NCBI RefSeq assembly: GCF_024171565.1
Contig: NZ_JALJZZ010000003.1
Span: 310,001-374,000 of the forward strand
Reading direction: 5' to 3'
DNA: 64,000 nt
DNA from: Okibacterium sp. HSC-33S16
Lineage (GTDB): Bacteria; Actinomycetota; Actinomycetes; Actinomycetales; Microbacteriaceae
The position numbers were made by a program, and so were the translations under genes. This document shows, piece after piece, positions 52,215 through 61,490 of this stretch; position 1 is the stretch's first letter, and every line of letters begins with the position of its first letter. A model generated the notes under the pieces. It was not told the origin of the DNA. It saw only the letters and a list, made by a program, of their open reading frames with translations, and made no database searches.

Positions 52215-52745
52215 ATGACAAACACAGACATCCCCATCGACGAACCCCTCGGCGCCCGCATCGACCTCGCGGTGGCCCGCTTCGGCGAGGCCTCATTCGT
52301 CACGAAAGTCACCGGGCTCCTCGACGGCCGCAACGAAGGCGACGACGTGCTGCTCTACGTCGGCGGTCGCCATGCCCAGGGTGTCCTCGACGGCGCTCCA
52401 GCCCTCTATTGGCCCGAGCTCTGGGGAGCACGCGCTCTCCTGCACGTCTGGAACGACTCCGCCGAACCCGCCGTGCTTCGCGGAACAACCAACCGGGCCT
52501 GGCGCGTCCGCGAGATGTGCCTCAAGGTCGTCGCCGAGCGCCGCATTGGCGACGAGTCGCAGATCGCCCGCCTGACAACCGACGAGAACCCGCGGGTGCG
52601 TGCTGCCGCTGCTCGCGCGCTGGCGGAGATGGGCAGGGCCGCGAGTGAAGAGACGATCGAGCGTCTCCTGCGCGACCCACAGAAAGACGTTCGGCGCGCG
52701 GCCGGTGAGTCGCTTGCTGCGCTGAGGACGCGCCTGTCGTCGTAA
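52215..52745 (+). CDS. HEAT-repeat domain protein
   Basis: A 176-residue helical protein. The second half has HEAT-like helices: NPRVRAAAARALAEMG and DPQKDVRRAAGESLAAL, which usually mediate protein contacts. The N-terminal half has VGGRHAQGVLDGAPALYWPELWGARALLHVW, with no recognised domain. A TAGCGT hexamer (52199-52204) lies 10 bases before ATG 52215, with GGGGG between as possible ribosome site. Role unknown. Confidence 0.75.
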   Translation: MTNTDIPIDEPLGARIDLAVARFGEASFVTKVTGLLDGRNEGDDVLLYVGGRHAQGVLDGAPALYWPELWGARALLHVWNDSAEPAVLRGTTNRAWRVREMCLKVVAERRIGDESQIARLTTDENPRVRAAAARALAEMGRAASEETIERLLRDPQKDVRRAAGESLAALRTRLSS

Positions 52746-52820
52746 TCATCCTCGAGGATGATGTACAGCTACGTCACCCATCCCTAAGCTCAAGCAGGAC
52801 CGAGTCGATGGGGGATCAAT

Positions 52821-53870
52821 ATGGGTGTCTGGCGCAAGTGGATTTTTCCGATTCTCCGTATAGCGATTTTCGCCATCATCGCTGTCGCACTCGTGAAGGT
52901 GGCGTTCTTTCCCGACGCATCCGCCGAGGCTGACCCCGCGGTTCCGACCGGCTCGATCACCGAGCCGGTCACCGAGGTCACTCTCGGATCCATCGCAACA
53001 ACCGTAGTTGTCGACGGTTCGGTCAGTGCCGACCCCGCCTCGCCGGGGAAGGCAACGCTGGCCGGCGAGATCAGTGCCGTATCCGTCGCAGAGGGGCAAG
53101 CCGTCAATGCGGGCGACGCCCTCGGCACGGTTCGGCAAGAAATTCCCCAGGAACCGGTCGCGACGACGGATGCCGATGGCAACGTCACTATGACGCAACC
53201 GAAACCGAAATACAAGACCGCGGCCGTGACCGCTCCTGTTTCCGGTGTGGTGTCGAGCGTGCCGGTCCTCGTCGGACAGATCGTCGCTGTGGGCGATGTG
53301 GTCGCGACCGTTGCGCCGCCGACCTTCAGCGTCACGGGCCCCATTCGCCCGGAGGACCAGTTCAAACTCGTAGAACAGCCGGCTGACGGACAGGTGGAGG
53401 TAATCGGGGGACCCGGCGCGTTCACCTGCACCGGCCTGACCATTTCCAGTCCGCTCGCCGGAACTGAGGCCCCGGTGGCTGATCCGGGCAGCGCACCAGC
53501 GACCGGTGCAAGCGGAGCGACGGTGCGCTGTGCTGTCCCGGCTGATATTCGCGTCTTCGCCGGTTTGACGGCAAAACTCACCCTCGCTGGAGGAAGTGTC
53601 GATGACGCCCTCACGCTGCCGATAACGGCAGTGAAGGGCAACGCCGCAACCGGGACCGTGTGGGTGGTCAACACTGACGGCGCCAGCGAGGAGCGGGCTG
53701 TCTCGCTCGGGCTCAACGATGGCACCCGGGTGCAGATCACCGAGGGCATCGCCGAGGGTGACGAGGTGTTGGAGTTCGTGCCTGTCGTGGATGCAACCGA
53801 TCCGGCCGACGAGAACTGCATCGAGCAGCCCGACGGCTCCGTCTACTGCGACGAGAGCGCCGTCGGTTGA
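52821..53870 (+). CDS. Membrane-anchored adaptor of an ABC exporter (HlyD/MacA-like)
   Basis: A 349-residue protein with one N-terminal membrane helix (about 8-28) and an extracytoplasmic part. Barrel-sandwich (lipoyl-like) halves are at about 70-100 and 130-165 (VTAPVSGVVSSVPVLVGQIVAVGD), with a beta-barrel domain after. Cys residues at about 204 and 236, and again in ENCIEQPDGSVYC near the end, could form disulfides. It overlaps the ATPase gene by 4 bases. Adaptor of the MacA type, but in a monoderm host there is no outer-membrane channel. Confidence 0.78.
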   Translation: MGVWRKWIFPILRIAIFAIIAVALVKVAFFPDASAEADPAVPTGSITEPVTEVTLGSIATTVVVDGSVSADPASPGKATLAGEISAVSVAEGQAVNAGDALGTVRQEIPQEPVATTDADGNVTMTQPKPKYKTAAVTAPVSGVVSSVPVLVGQIVAVGDVVATVAPPTFSVTGPIRPEDQFKLVEQPADGQVEVIGGPGAFTCTGLTISSPLAGTEAPVADPGSAPATGASGATVRCAVPADIRVFAGLTAKLTLAGGSVDDALTLPITAVKGNAATGTVWVVNTDGASEERAVSLGLNDGTRVQITEGIAEGDEVLEFVPVVDATDPADENCIEQPDGSVYCDESAVG

Positions 53871-54628
53871 GTCTCATCGAACTGACGGCTGTCACGCGCA
53901 CCGTCCTCATTCCTGACGCCGACCCGCTCACGATCCTCGACGGAGTGAGCCTGCGGGTGGAGCCGGGGGAGCGGGTCAGCATCGTCGGGCGTTCCGGCTC
54001 CGGCAAGTCCACGCTCCTCAACCTGCTCGGGATGCTGGACCTCCCCACGACGGGGGAGCTCAGTTTCGAGGGCGAATCGGTTCCAGCCATGAAACCCGGT
54101 CGCCGAGACCGGGTGCGCGGCAGCAACGTCGGATTCATCTTCCAGCAGTTCAACCTGCTGGACGGTCGCACTGCCCTCGAGAACGTGACGATGCCGCTGC
54201 TCTACGCCCGTGGTCCTCGTTTCTGGGGCCGTGAACGAATCGCCGCCGACATCCTTGACCGCGTGGGACTTGGACACCGGCTCAGTGCGCTGCCCGGAAG
54301 TCTCTCCGGCGGCGAGCAGCAGCGTGTCGCAATCGCACGTGCCCTGGTCCGCCAGCCGAAGCTCATCCTCGCCGACGAGCCGACCGGTGCCCTCGACGTC
54401 GAGACCGGACAGAGCGTCATGACGCTCCTTGACGAGATCGTCCGTGAAGAAAATGCTGCGCTCGTCACAATCACCCATGACCCGGCTATCGCGGCCCGCA
54501 GTGATCGACACTTCCGGCTCGACCGCGGAGTGCTCACCGTGGCGGAGGGCGCCGCGCGTAACGCCGGCAGAGCCGATGAACCAGTGACCGACGGCCCGGT
54601 CGCCGACGACGCGGTGGCGGTTCTCTGA
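53867..54628 (+). CDS. ABC transporter ATP-binding protein (MacB/LolD type)
   Basis: A 253-residue ATPase. Walker A is GRSGSGKST (about 43-51), the Q-loop FQQFNLLDGRTALENV follows, the ABC signature is LSGGEQQRVAIARALV and Walker B is LILADEPTGALD, with TITHDPAIA for the H-loop. It starts at TTG 53867, giving a 4-base overlap with the adaptor gene. The tail of 25 residues is acidic. Confidence 0.92.
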   Translation: MSLIELTAVTRTVLIPDADPLTILDGVSLRVEPGERVSIVGRSGSGKSTLLNLLGMLDLPTTGELSFEGESVPAMKPGRRDRVRGSNVGFIFQQFNLLDGRTALENVTMPLLYARGPRFWGRERIAADILDRVGLGHRLSALPGSLSGGEQQRVAIARALVRQPKLILADEPTGALDVETGQSVMTLLDEIVREENAALVTITHDPAIAARSDRHFRLDRGVLTVAEGAARNAGRADEPVTDGPVADDAVAVL

Positions 54629-55848
54629 TGGGCGGTTTCCTGGCTGGCGTCGTCGGCGCGTGTGCCGAAGCTTGGCAGGAGGTGCGCATCCATAAGGGAC
54701 GCGTCCTGCTGTCCCTTATCGGAGTGGCTGTGGCCGTGTGCGCACTCAGCGGAGCTGTCGCAATGTCCGCGATCGCCCAGCAGGCGACGATCGAACAGGC
54801 TGACAGCGCCGGTGGCCGCGCGGCGACGCTCACGATGTCCATGCAGCCCTCCGACAGCACGGCGACGGGTCGGCAGCAGGCCACCCAGGCCTGGTTCGAC
54901 GTCCTCGACCGCTATGAGATCTCCTACGCCTCCCGCGTGTTCTGGGGCTCGTCCCGGGTGCAGTTCCCCGACAGCGTGCAGGAGGCAGGGATGACGGTCG
55001 TCGACCAGCCGTACGGCGAAATGCACCGCACCCGGATGGTCGAAGGGTCCTGGTTCCAGCCCGGCGACAGTGCGCGGCTCGCGCCGGTTGTTGTGATCAA
55101 CACGCCCTTCTGGGAGAGTCTCGGCTCACCCGACCTCGCCACTCACCCCACCGTCACCATCGACGGCCTCGGCGGGGCGAAAGCGGTCATCATCGGCGTC
55201 TACGGCACCAGCAGCTGGGATACCTGGCCGTCGATGTTCATGCTCACCGGCCACTTCGAATCGCTCCTCGACCCCGTGCAGGCCGCAGGCTCGATGCCGC
55301 AATACGAAATGTGGGTGCCGCCCGACCTGGCCCGGGAACTGCAGACCCGCATCCAGGCCGAACTCTCCGGTGCGGTCGGCGCGCAGGGATTCGTCAGCGT
55401 CGACCGAAGCGACTGGGGCGCACAAATGGACGACCCCACGACGATCCTCCGGGTCATCACCATGGTGATCGGCGGCATCATTCTGCTGCTCGGCGCACTG
55501 AGCCTCGTCAACATTGCGCTGGTCACCGTACGGCAGCGAATCCGAGAGATCGGCATCCGCCGGAGCTTCGGTGCGACAAGCGGTCGGGTGTTCTTTGCGG
55601 TGATGATGGAAAGCGTTGTTGCAACCGTCGTCGCCGGCATTGTTGGTGTGATCCTCGCGGTGCTGCTGGTGCAGAGCCCGATGGTGTCCGAGCTGGTCAG
55701 TTTCGGCGGAATCAGCGACGTCCCGCCGTTCCCCGCGTCAGCGGCCGTCTTCGGCCTGGTGGTCGCGACGGTTGTCGGCGCGCTGGCTGGGCTCATTCCC
55801 GCCATCATCGCTGTGAGAGTCAAGGTGATCGACGCGATCCGGTATTGA
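54628..55848 (+). CDS. ABC transporter permease (MacB/FtsX type)
   Basis: A 406-residue permease with one membrane helix near the N terminus (about 28-50), a large extracytoplasmic MacB-type domain (about 55-270) and three helices in the C-terminal FtsX domain with RQRIREIGIRRSFGATSGRVFF. It overlaps the ATPase stop by 1 base. The exported substrate is unknown; MacB-type machines often export peptides or remove antibiotics or lipoproteins. Confidence 0.9.
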   Translation: MGGFLAGVVGACAEAWQEVRIHKGRVLLSLIGVAVAVCALSGAVAMSAIAQQATIEQADSAGGRAATLTMSMQPSDSTATGRQQATQAWFDVLDRYEISYASRVFWGSSRVQFPDSVQEAGMTVVDQPYGEMHRTRMVEGSWFQPGDSARLAPVVVINTPFWESLGSPDLATHPTVTIDGLGGAKAVIIGVYGTSSWDTWPSMFMLTGHFESLLDPVQAAGSMPQYEMWVPPDLARELQTRIQAELSGAVGAQGFVSVDRSDWGAQMDDPTTILRVITMVIGGIILLLGALSLVNIALVTVRQRIREIGIRRSFGATSGRVFFAVMMESVVATVVAGIVGVILAVLLVQSPMVSELVSFGGISDVPPFPASAAVFGLVVATVVGALAGLIPAIIAVRVKVIDAIRY

Positions 55849-55892
55849 CGCGAGTTCGGTGAGGAATGGTCATTTTTGTGTGACGGATGCCA

Positions 55893-55898
55893 TAACAT
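55893..55898 (+). promoter_or_regulatory. -10 element of the GNAT gene (leaderless)
   Basis: TAACAT ends 7 bases before ATG 55906. It lies within the inverted repeat ACGGATG/CATCCGT (55883-55889 with 55896-55902), so a regulator could bind here. Confidence 0.45.
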
Positions 55899-55905
55899 CC
55901 GTTCT

Positions 55906-56397
55906 ATGAATTCCCTCCGGCTTCGTAAGGCGCGGCGGACAGATGCGCGGTTCCTCGGCTCGATGCTCGTCGAAGCGCTCAACTGGGCGTCGACCCGGTC
56001 GGTCGCGCGGGTCGACGCCCTCGCCGACCCCGCCGCCTTCCGGTACATCGAGGGCTGGAAACGACCGGGGGACGGCGGGATGATCGCCCTCGACGCGGCA
56101 GGAACCCCGATCGGAGCCTGCTGGTATCGACTTTTTCCCGAGCACAGTCCCGGCCTCGGCTTCGTCGCGCCCGGTGTGCCCGAACTGACCCTGGGTGTTG
56201 TCGGCGTCTGGCGTGCGCAGGGCGTCGGGCGTGAGTTGCTTCGAGGGGTGCTCGTGCAGGCCAGGCAGCACGGGTTCACCCGGATCAGTTTGACCGTCGA
56301 TCGTGCCAATTTCGCGGCCAGGCTGTACGCCGCCGAAGACTTTGTTCCCGTCCACCGTCGAGAGAACTCGCTCGTGATGGTGCGGCTGCTCGGCTGA
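55906..56397 (+). CDS. GNAT family N-acetyltransferase
   Basis: A 163-residue acetyltransferase. LRLRKARRTDARFLGSMLVEAL at the N terminus and the CoA-binding VVGVWRAQGVGRELLRGVL (about 110-128), then RISLTVDRANFAARLYAAEDF. The start is placed at ATG 55906 because a -10 hexamer ends 7 bases before it; a TTG/GTG reading from 55876 would begin inside the promoter. Substrate unknown. Confidence 0.87.
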   Translation: MNSLRLRKARRTDARFLGSMLVEALNWASTRSVARVDALADPAAFRYIEGWKRPGDGGMIALDAAGTPIGACWYRLFPEHSPGLGFVAPGVPELTLGVVGVWRAQGVGRELLRGVLVQARQHGFTRISLTVDRANFAARLYAAEDFVPVHRRENSLVMVRLLG

Positions 56398-56462
56398 GCT
56401 TCGCCAGCGGTCGCGAAACCGGGCACTCCCGCGTCAATACACCCAACGTCGGCGGGGCCAGA

Positions 56463-56468
56463 TACCGT
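56463..56468 (+). promoter_or_regulatory. -10 element of ftsK (leaderless)
   Basis: TACCGT ends 7 bases before ATG 56476. Confidence 0.45.
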
Positions 56469-56475
56469 TGAACGC

Positions 56476-59298
56476 ATGGCTACGACGAATAAATCCTCCA
56501 GCGGCGGCCGGAGTACGTCGGCGCGCTCAACCACAACAAACACGCGCAAAACGCCCACAAAAGCGTCGACCGCGAAGCAGTCAGCTCCGGCGACCGCGAA
56601 AACCGTCGCCTACCCCGCCGCGAGCACGGAGAATGCGTTCGTCAAAATGTGGATGGGCCTCGCACATCTCGTCGGCGGCGCGGCTCGTGCCTTTGGCCCT
56701 GAGCGTTTCGAGAAGGACCAGCGCCGTGACGGCGTTCCGTTCGTCCTGTTCCTCCTCGCCATCGTGGGGATGGTCGTCGAGTGGTTCGGCGTCAACGACG
56801 TCGTGGCGCAGAACCTCACGGCATTTACCTTCGGCGGCATCTTCGGGAGGCTGGCCTTCGCCCTTCCCGTCATCATGGTGGTCCTCGCCATTTGGCTGTT
56901 CCGGCACCCGTCGAGCGTTCACGACAACGGACGCATCGGAATCGGCCTCATCCTCGCGCTCGTCGCGATCTCCGGGCTCTGCCACACCTTCGCCGGGCAG
57001 CCCAGCCCGAGCGAAGGAATGCCAGCCCTGGCCAGGGCTGGCGGACTCGTCGGCTGGATCATCGGTGCCCCACTCGTTGCACTCATCACGCCCATCGGTT
57101 CCGGTATTGTGCTCAGCCTGCTCGCCCTGCTCAGCCTCTTCATCATCACGAAGACACCGCCGAACAAGATTCCTGAACGGTTCCGCCAGCTGTATGCGTG
57201 GACGTTCGGAACCGAACTGCCGACGACCGAAGAACGCGAAGCCGCGAAGGTCGAAAGGACCAAGCAGGTCGAGCTCGAGGGCATCGACGGTGTCGACGAC
57301 GGCACCGATGACGAGTCGCTGCCGTGGTGGCGGCGCAACAAGAGTCAGCGTGAGGTTGACCCTGCGTTCGAGTCAGAGTCAGCCGACGTCACCGAGCTGC
57401 TCGGCCTGAAGGCCAAGCGGGGCCAGGGGGAGTTCGACTCAGCTATCGAAAGCCCGCCGCCCGTTGTCGAGAACGTCGACATGTTCGGCAACCCGCTCGA
57501 CCAGGACGACGCAATGACCGAAGTCATCGGCAACCTGTCCCGAGCCGAAGCCGCTCTAGCCGGTGTCCAGCCCGCAGGCAACTCCTCGTCAGGGCTTCAC
57601 GACGACGGCCCATCCGACCAGACCGAGGTGCTCCCCGGAATGGAGGGCCTCGGACTGCTCGACGAGACCGACGACGCTCCACGCATGGCCCGGCCCACGC
57701 CGCCTCCCGCTCCATATCGCCTGCCAGCGGCATCGACACTCGGTGCCGGTGACCCGGCCAAGACCCGCTCAGCGGCGAACGACGAAATCGTCGCAGCGGT
57801 GACGAGCGTCCTCGAGCAGTTCAAGGTCGACGCCAAGGTCACCGGGTTCTCCCGGGGTCCGACAGTGACCCAGTACGAGATTGAACTGGGTCCTGGCGTG
57901 AAGGTTGAACGGATCACGGCACTTACCAACAACATCGCATACGCGGTGGCGTCCAACGAGGTCCGCATCCTCGCGCCCATCCCGGGCAAGAGCGCGATCG
58001 GTGTGGAAATCCCCAATACCGACCGCGAGATCGTGACACTCGGCGACGTGCTTCGGTCGGGCAACGCGACGAAGAGCGTGCACCCGATGACCATCGGCGT
58101 CGGAAAGGACGTCGGTGGTGGTTTCGTCGTCGCCAACCTGGCCAAGATGCCGCACCTTCTCGTCGCCGGTTCGACCGGTTCCGGTAAGTCAAGCTTCGTG
58201 AACTCCATGATCACGAGCCTGCTCATGCGGGCGAAGCCGAGCGACGTGCGCATGGTGCTCATTGACCCGAAGCGAGTTGAGCTCACCTCGTATGCCGGAG
58301 TGCCCCACCTCATCACGCCCATCATCACCAACCCCAAGAAGGCAGCGGAGGCGCTGCAGTGGGTGGTGAAGGAGATGGACATGAGGTACGACGACCTTGC
58401 CAGCTTCGGGTTCCGGCACATCGACGATTTCAACAAGGCCGTCGTCGCCGGAGAGATTGTGCTCCCCGCCGGCAGCGAACGTGTGCTCAAGCCGTACCCA
58501 TACCTCCTCGTCGTGGTTGATGAGCTCGCCGACCTCATGATGGTCGCCCCGCGTGATGTCGAAGACTCGATCGTGCGCATCACCCAGTTGGCGCGTGCAT
58601 CCGGAATCCACCTCGTCCTCGCGACCCAGCGTCCGTCGGTCGATGTGGTCACCGGCCTCATCAAGGCCAACGTCCCGTCTCGACTCGCCTTCGCCGTGAC
58701 AAGCGTGACCGACTCCCGAGTCATCCTCGACCAGCCGGGCGCTGACAAACTGATCGGCCAGGGTGACGGCTTGTTCCTTCCGATGGGAACGAACAAGGCA
58801 ATCCGCGTGCAGGGCGCGTGGGTCTCCGAAGCCGAGATCGAAAAGGTGGTCAAGCACGTCACGCAGCAGGCCCGTCCTGAATATCGCAAGGACGTCGCAG
58901 CCGTTGTCGAGAAGAAGGAAGTGGACGCCGACATCGGAGACGACCTCGATCTCCTGCTCGCAGCCGCAGAGCTCGTGGTCGGCACACAGTTCGGGTCGAC
59001 CTCGATGCTGCAGCGCAAACTTCGAGTGGGCTTCGCGAAGGCTGGTCGCCTCATGGACCTCATGGAGTCCCGCGAGATCGTCGGCCCCAGCGAAGGTTCA
59101 AAGGCCAGGGACGTGCTGGTCACGGCCGAACAGCTGCCGGGTCTGCTCGCGAAGCTCCGCGGCGAGGATGTGCCTCCTGCAACCGGAGCAACGAGTGAAC
59201 CCTATGCCGGTGACCCGGTGGAGGCCCAGTTTGATGGGTACGATGTCGTTGACGGCGACTCGGACGAGGACGCCTGGCAACTGACAGGTAAGGACTAG
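56476..59298 (+). CDS. ftsK: DNA translocase FtsK
   Basis: A 940-residue hexameric ATP-driven DNA pump that clears the division septum of chromosome DNA. A Ser/Thr/Lys-rich N terminus (1-50) is followed by four membrane helices (about 75-235), an acidic linker (about 240-430), the motor domain with Walker A GSTGSGKS (565-572) and Walker [15 protein letters not shown], and a C-terminal winged-helix gamma domain (about 830-900, [23 protein letters not shown]). The gamma domain reads KOPS-type polarity sites. Followed directly by pgsA (3 bases). Confidence 0.96.
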   Translation: MATTNKSSSGGRSTSARSTTTNTRKTPTKASTAKQSAPATAKTVAYPAASTENAFVKMWMGLAHLVGGAARAFGPERFEKDQRRDGVPFVLFLLAIVGMVVEWFGVNDVVAQNLTAFTFGGIFGRLAFALPVIMVVLAIWLFRHPSSVHDNGRIGIGLILALVAISGLCHTFAGQPSPSEGMPALARAGGLVGWIIGAPLVALITPIGSGIVLSLLALLSLFIITKTPPNKIPERFRQLYAWTFGTELPTTEEREAAKVERTKQVELEGIDGVDDGTDDESLPWWRRNKSQREVDPAFESESADVTELLGLKAKRGQGEFDSAIESPPPVVENVDMFGNPLDQDDAMTEVIGNLSRAEAALAGVQPAGNSSSGLHDDGPSDQTEVLPGMEGLGLLDETDDAPRMARPTPPPAPYRLPAASTLGAGDPAKTRSAANDEIVAAVTSVLEQFKVDAKVTGFSRGPTVTQYEIELGPGVKVERITALTNNIAYAVASNEVRILAPIPGKSAIGVEIPNTDREIVTLGDVLRSGNATKSVHPMTIGVGKDVGGGFVVANLAKMPHLLVAGSTGSGKSSFVNSMITSLLMRAKPSDVRMVLIDPKRVELTSYAGVPHLITPIITNPKKAAEALQWVVKEMDMRYDDLASFGFRHIDDFNKAVVAGEIVLPAGSERVLKPYPYLLVVVDELADLMMVAPRDVEDSIVRITQLARASGIHLVLATQRPSVDVVTGLIKANVPSRLAFAVTSVTDSRVILDQPGADKLIGQGDGLFLPMGTNKAIRVQGAWVSEAEIEKVVKHVTQQARPEYRKDVAAVVEKKEVDADIGDDLDLLLAAAELVVGTQFGSTSMLQRKLRVGFAKAGRLMDLMESREIVGPSEGSKARDVLVTAEQLPGLLAKLRGEDVPPATGATSEPYAGDPVEAQFDGYDVVDGDSDEDAWQLTGKD

Positions 59299-59301
59299 TC
59301 C

Positions 59302-59907
59302 ATGGCCCTTTCGGGCGCACCGACGAATGGATCAGCCGGTCATGCCCGTTCCGCGAATCTCAACCTTCCCAACGCCATCACGGTCATCCGTATCCTGCTC
59401 GCGCCGGTCTTCATCTGGATGCTGCTGGCGGACGCTGGGCACGACAGTGGGTTGCGGTGGGCTGCTGCTGTCCTCTTTATTGTGGCAATCGCAACGGACT
59501 GGGTGGACGGCGCTATCGCGCGCAAGCATGGGCTCATCACCGATCTCGGCAAGCTGCTCGACCCGATCGCCGACAAGGTGCTGACGGGAGGAGCGCTCGT
59601 CGCCCTGTCGATTCTCGCGGAGTTGCCGTGGTGGGTGACCATCGTGGTCCTGGTACGCGAGGTCGGTATCACTGTCCACCGCATGATGGTGGTCACCGAT
59701 CATGTCGTCGCGGCCGCGTGGATGGGAAAGCTCAAGACCGTCGCCCAGGCCATTGCGATCTCGCTCGCGCTCCTGCCGTTTGATGTTCTTCTCGGCGAGT
59801 GGGTCTTCTGGGTCAATGGGGTCACCATGACCGTGGCTGTTGCGCTCACGATCGCAAGTGGCATCGACTACATCCTGACGGAAGTCAAAGCCAGGCGGTC
59901 ACGGTGA
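59302..59907 (+). CDS. pgsA: CDP-diacylglycerol--glycerol-3-phosphate 3-phosphatidyltransferase
   Basis: A 201-residue membrane enzyme of the CDP-alcohol phosphatidyltransferase family. The signature DG-x2-AR-x8-G-x3-D-x3-D is in WVDGAIARKHGLITDLGKLL followed by DPIADKVL. It has about five membrane helices. It makes phosphatidylglycerol phosphate, or, since actinobacteria carry several paralogues, a related product. The ftsK-pgsA-cinA order is conserved (PgsA3 in M. tuberculosis). It overlaps cinA by 4 bases. Confidence 0.93.
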   Translation: MALSGAPTNGSAGHARSANLNLPNAITVIRILLAPVFIWMLLADAGHDSGLRWAAAVLFIVAIATDWVDGAIARKHGLITDLGKLLDPIADKVLTGGALVALSILAELPWWVTIVVLVREVGITVHRMMVVTDHVVAAAWMGKLKTVAQAIAISLALLPFDVLLGEWVFWVNGVTMTVAVALTIASGIDYILTEVKARRSR

Positions 59908-60434
59908 CGGATGCAGCATCCACGGAGGGCTCTGACGTCACGGCGACCCTGATCGCCGAGCTTGCGGCCGCTGGCCTGACGGTCGCGGTTGCCGAGTCGC
60001 TGACGGGAGGGTTGTTGGCTGCCGAGCTCATCCGGCCTGCCGGTGCATCGGCCGTCGTCCTGGGCGGGGTTGTTGCCTACGCCACCGAGCTCAAACACAA
60101 TGTCCTCGGGGTTGACGCCGACCTGCTCGCCACACATGGACCGGTCGATCCCGACGTCGCTCGTCAAATGGCGGCAGGCGTTCGCCGCGCCCTGGCTGTC
60201 GACGGGCGGGAAGCCGACATCGGCGTCGCTACGACCGGCGTGGCCGGTCCGGATCCTCAGGGGGGCAAGCAGCCCGGTACCGTCTTCGTCGGTGTGTCGT
60301 CAGCGGCGGGTGAACGCGCCATTGAGCTCCGGCTCTCGGGCGACCGCATGGCCATCCGAACCGGCACGGTGCGTGCGGCGGTTGACCTGATCGCTGACGT
60401 CGCCCGACTCGCCGATTCGTCCTCGGCAGGATGA
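59904..60434 (+). CDS. CinA family protein (nicotinamide-nucleotide amidase domain only)
   Basis: A 176-residue protein corresponding to the C-terminal domain of CinA (PncC), which deamidates NMN. Markers are TVAVAESLTGGLLAAELIRPAGAS, GGVVAYATELKHNVLGV, and IGVATTGVAGPDPQGGKQPGTVFVG. The N-terminal CinA domain is absent, as is usual in actinobacteria. GTG 59904 overlaps the pgsA stop. Confidence 0.93.
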   Translation: MTDAASTEGSDVTATLIAELAAAGLTVAVAESLTGGLLAAELIRPAGASAVVLGGVVAYATELKHNVLGVDADLLATHGPVDPDVARQMAAGVRRALAVDGREADIGVATTGVAGPDPQGGKQPGTVFVGVSSAAGERAIELRLSGDRMAIRTGTVRAAVDLIADVARLADSSSAG

Positions 60435-60460
60435 CGGCAGTCGGTCCGGTCATTTCGGCG

Positions 60461-60486
60461 GGAATACGGGGTGTTACTACCCGGTT
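60461..60486 (+). promoter_or_regulatory. ECF-sigma-type promoter candidate before the clgR-like gene
   Basis: GGAAT (60461-60465) and GGTT (60483-60486) are separated by 17 bases, close to the GGAA(C/T)-N16-18-GTT consensus of SigE/SigH-type factors. It lies inside the 181-base gap after the CinA gene, about 130 bases before the start codon. Confidence 0.35.
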
Positions 60487-60615
60487 ACACCCTACGTATT
60501 CACAAGAAAAAGTCAGTTCGTGACAGTAGGGTTTTTCCCACGGATGGGTGTAGTAATGTTATCCAACCACAGGCTTACCAGCGGTGAGACTGACCGGCAG
60601 ATAAGGAGGGGTCCC

Positions 60616-60924
60616 ATGATTCTTGTACGTCAGGAAATCGGTGATGTGCTTCGCGACTTCCGGCTGCAAAAAGGGCGGACTCTTCGCCAGGTTGCAAGCA
60701 AGGCAAGCGTGGCACTCGGCTACCTCAGTGAGGTAGAACGCGGACAGAAGGAAGCATCGAGCGAAATCCTCGCCTCGGTTGCTGAAGCTCTGGACACTCC
60801 AATTTCGGTCATCATGCGCGAAGTCGGAGACCGCCTCGCGGTCATCGAGGGCATCGCCCCGATTCCCGACACGGTTCCCGACGAGTTCGTCGCCGAACTC
60901 GACGCAGACCTGGTCGCCCGCTGA
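60616..60924 (+). CDS. clgR: ClgR-like XRE family regulator
   Basis: A 102-residue regulator. Its single XRE helix-turn-helix (about 7-65) contains LRDFRLQKGRTLRQVASKASVALGYLSEVERGQKEASSEIL, and a short acidic C terminus follows. This is the ClgR pattern; ClgR activates clp protease genes under stress and the gene lies downstream of pgsA-cinA in M. tuberculosis (Rv2745c). AAGGAGGGG lies 6 bases before ATG 60616; the frame can extend to 60520, but without a site. Followed by a hairpin. Confidence 0.88.
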   Translation: MILVRQEIGDVLRDFRLQKGRTLRQVASKASVALGYLSEVERGQKEASSEILASVAEALDTPISVIMREVGDRLAVIEGIAPIPDTVPDEFVAELDADLVAR

Positions 60925-60944
60925 CCAGAGTTTCCCGTACTCCT

Positions 60945-60982
60945 CGAATGCCCCGGGCCGCGAAAGCGGGTCGGGGCATTCG
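60945..60982 (+). terminator. Hairpin after the clgR-like gene
   Basis: CGAATGCCCCG/CGGGGCATTCG (60945-60955 with 60972-60982) with an inner CCGC/GCGG stem. There is no T-run, so termination may be partial. Confidence 0.7.
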
Positions 60983-61021
60983 ACGTCGGCCCGCATTTCC
61001 CTCTCACAGTAAGAAACCACA

Positions 61022-61246
61022 GTGAAACTCAGCGAGTTCAAACTTGCCTTAACCACCGAGTTCGGCGGCGCCTACGGTCGCGTACTGGCGCACGACCTGG
61101 TGCTCCGCGAGCTCGGCGGCCGGACCGCGGACGAAGCGCTTGCCGCTGGTGTCCAGCCGCGGGCGGTCTGGCTTGCGCTCTGCAAGGAATCCGACGTGCC
61201 GCACGAACGCTGGCATGGCGTCGGAGTCCGACCTCCGCAGGACTGA
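61022..61246 (+). CDS. DUF3046 family protein
   Basis: A 74-residue protein with the DUF3046 pattern: MKLSEF followed by FGGAYGRVLAHDLVLRELGGRTADEALAAGVQPRAVW and VPHERWHG. The family is always found just upstream of recA in actinobacteria (Rv2738c in M. tuberculosis) and has no proven function. It starts at GTG 61022. Confidence 0.9.
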   Translation: MKLSEFKLALTTEFGGAYGRVLAHDLVLRELGGRTADEALAAGVQPRAVWLALCKESDVPHERWHGVGVRPPQD

Positions 61247-61284
61247 CGACCCGGAGCTGTCTTCGACACGCCGCCAGAAAGTCC

Positions 61285-61300
61285 TCGAACACTCGTTCGG
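61285..61300. promoter_or_regulatory. LexA/SOS box of recA
   Basis: TCGAACACTCGTTCGG matches the actinobacterial SOS box TCGAAC-N4-GTTCGA with one mismatch. The first half-site lies exactly 17 bases before the -10 hexamer TAGGCT (61308-61313), so it occupies the -35 position. Confidence 0.88.
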
Positions 61301-61307
61301 TTTGCGA

Positions 61308-61313
61308 TAGGCT
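61308..61313 (+). promoter_or_regulatory. -10 element of the SOS-controlled recA promoter
   Basis: TAGGCT; transcription would start near 61320, leaving a leader of about 170 bases. A second -10-like TATAGG at 61453-61458 could serve a LexA-independent promoter, as in mycobacteria. Confidence 0.6.
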
Positions 61314-61490
61314 CCCTCACAAGAGTCCAACGGGTGCAGCACGTCCACTGTTTTCCTCCCTCTGGCCCCGTGTCAGAGGTGCCTCATACAGTCGACACTG
61401 TTCACGAAACACGCTCCCAGCCTTGTTGAAGCCGAGTCCCGGCCCGACAGCCTATAGGCGCATCGCTATCGCACACAGAAAGAGGCAGAC

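Noticed and set aside
57597-59123. Minus-strand 508-residue open frame
   Set aside because: Antisense shadow of ftsK, which has clear family motifs throughout.
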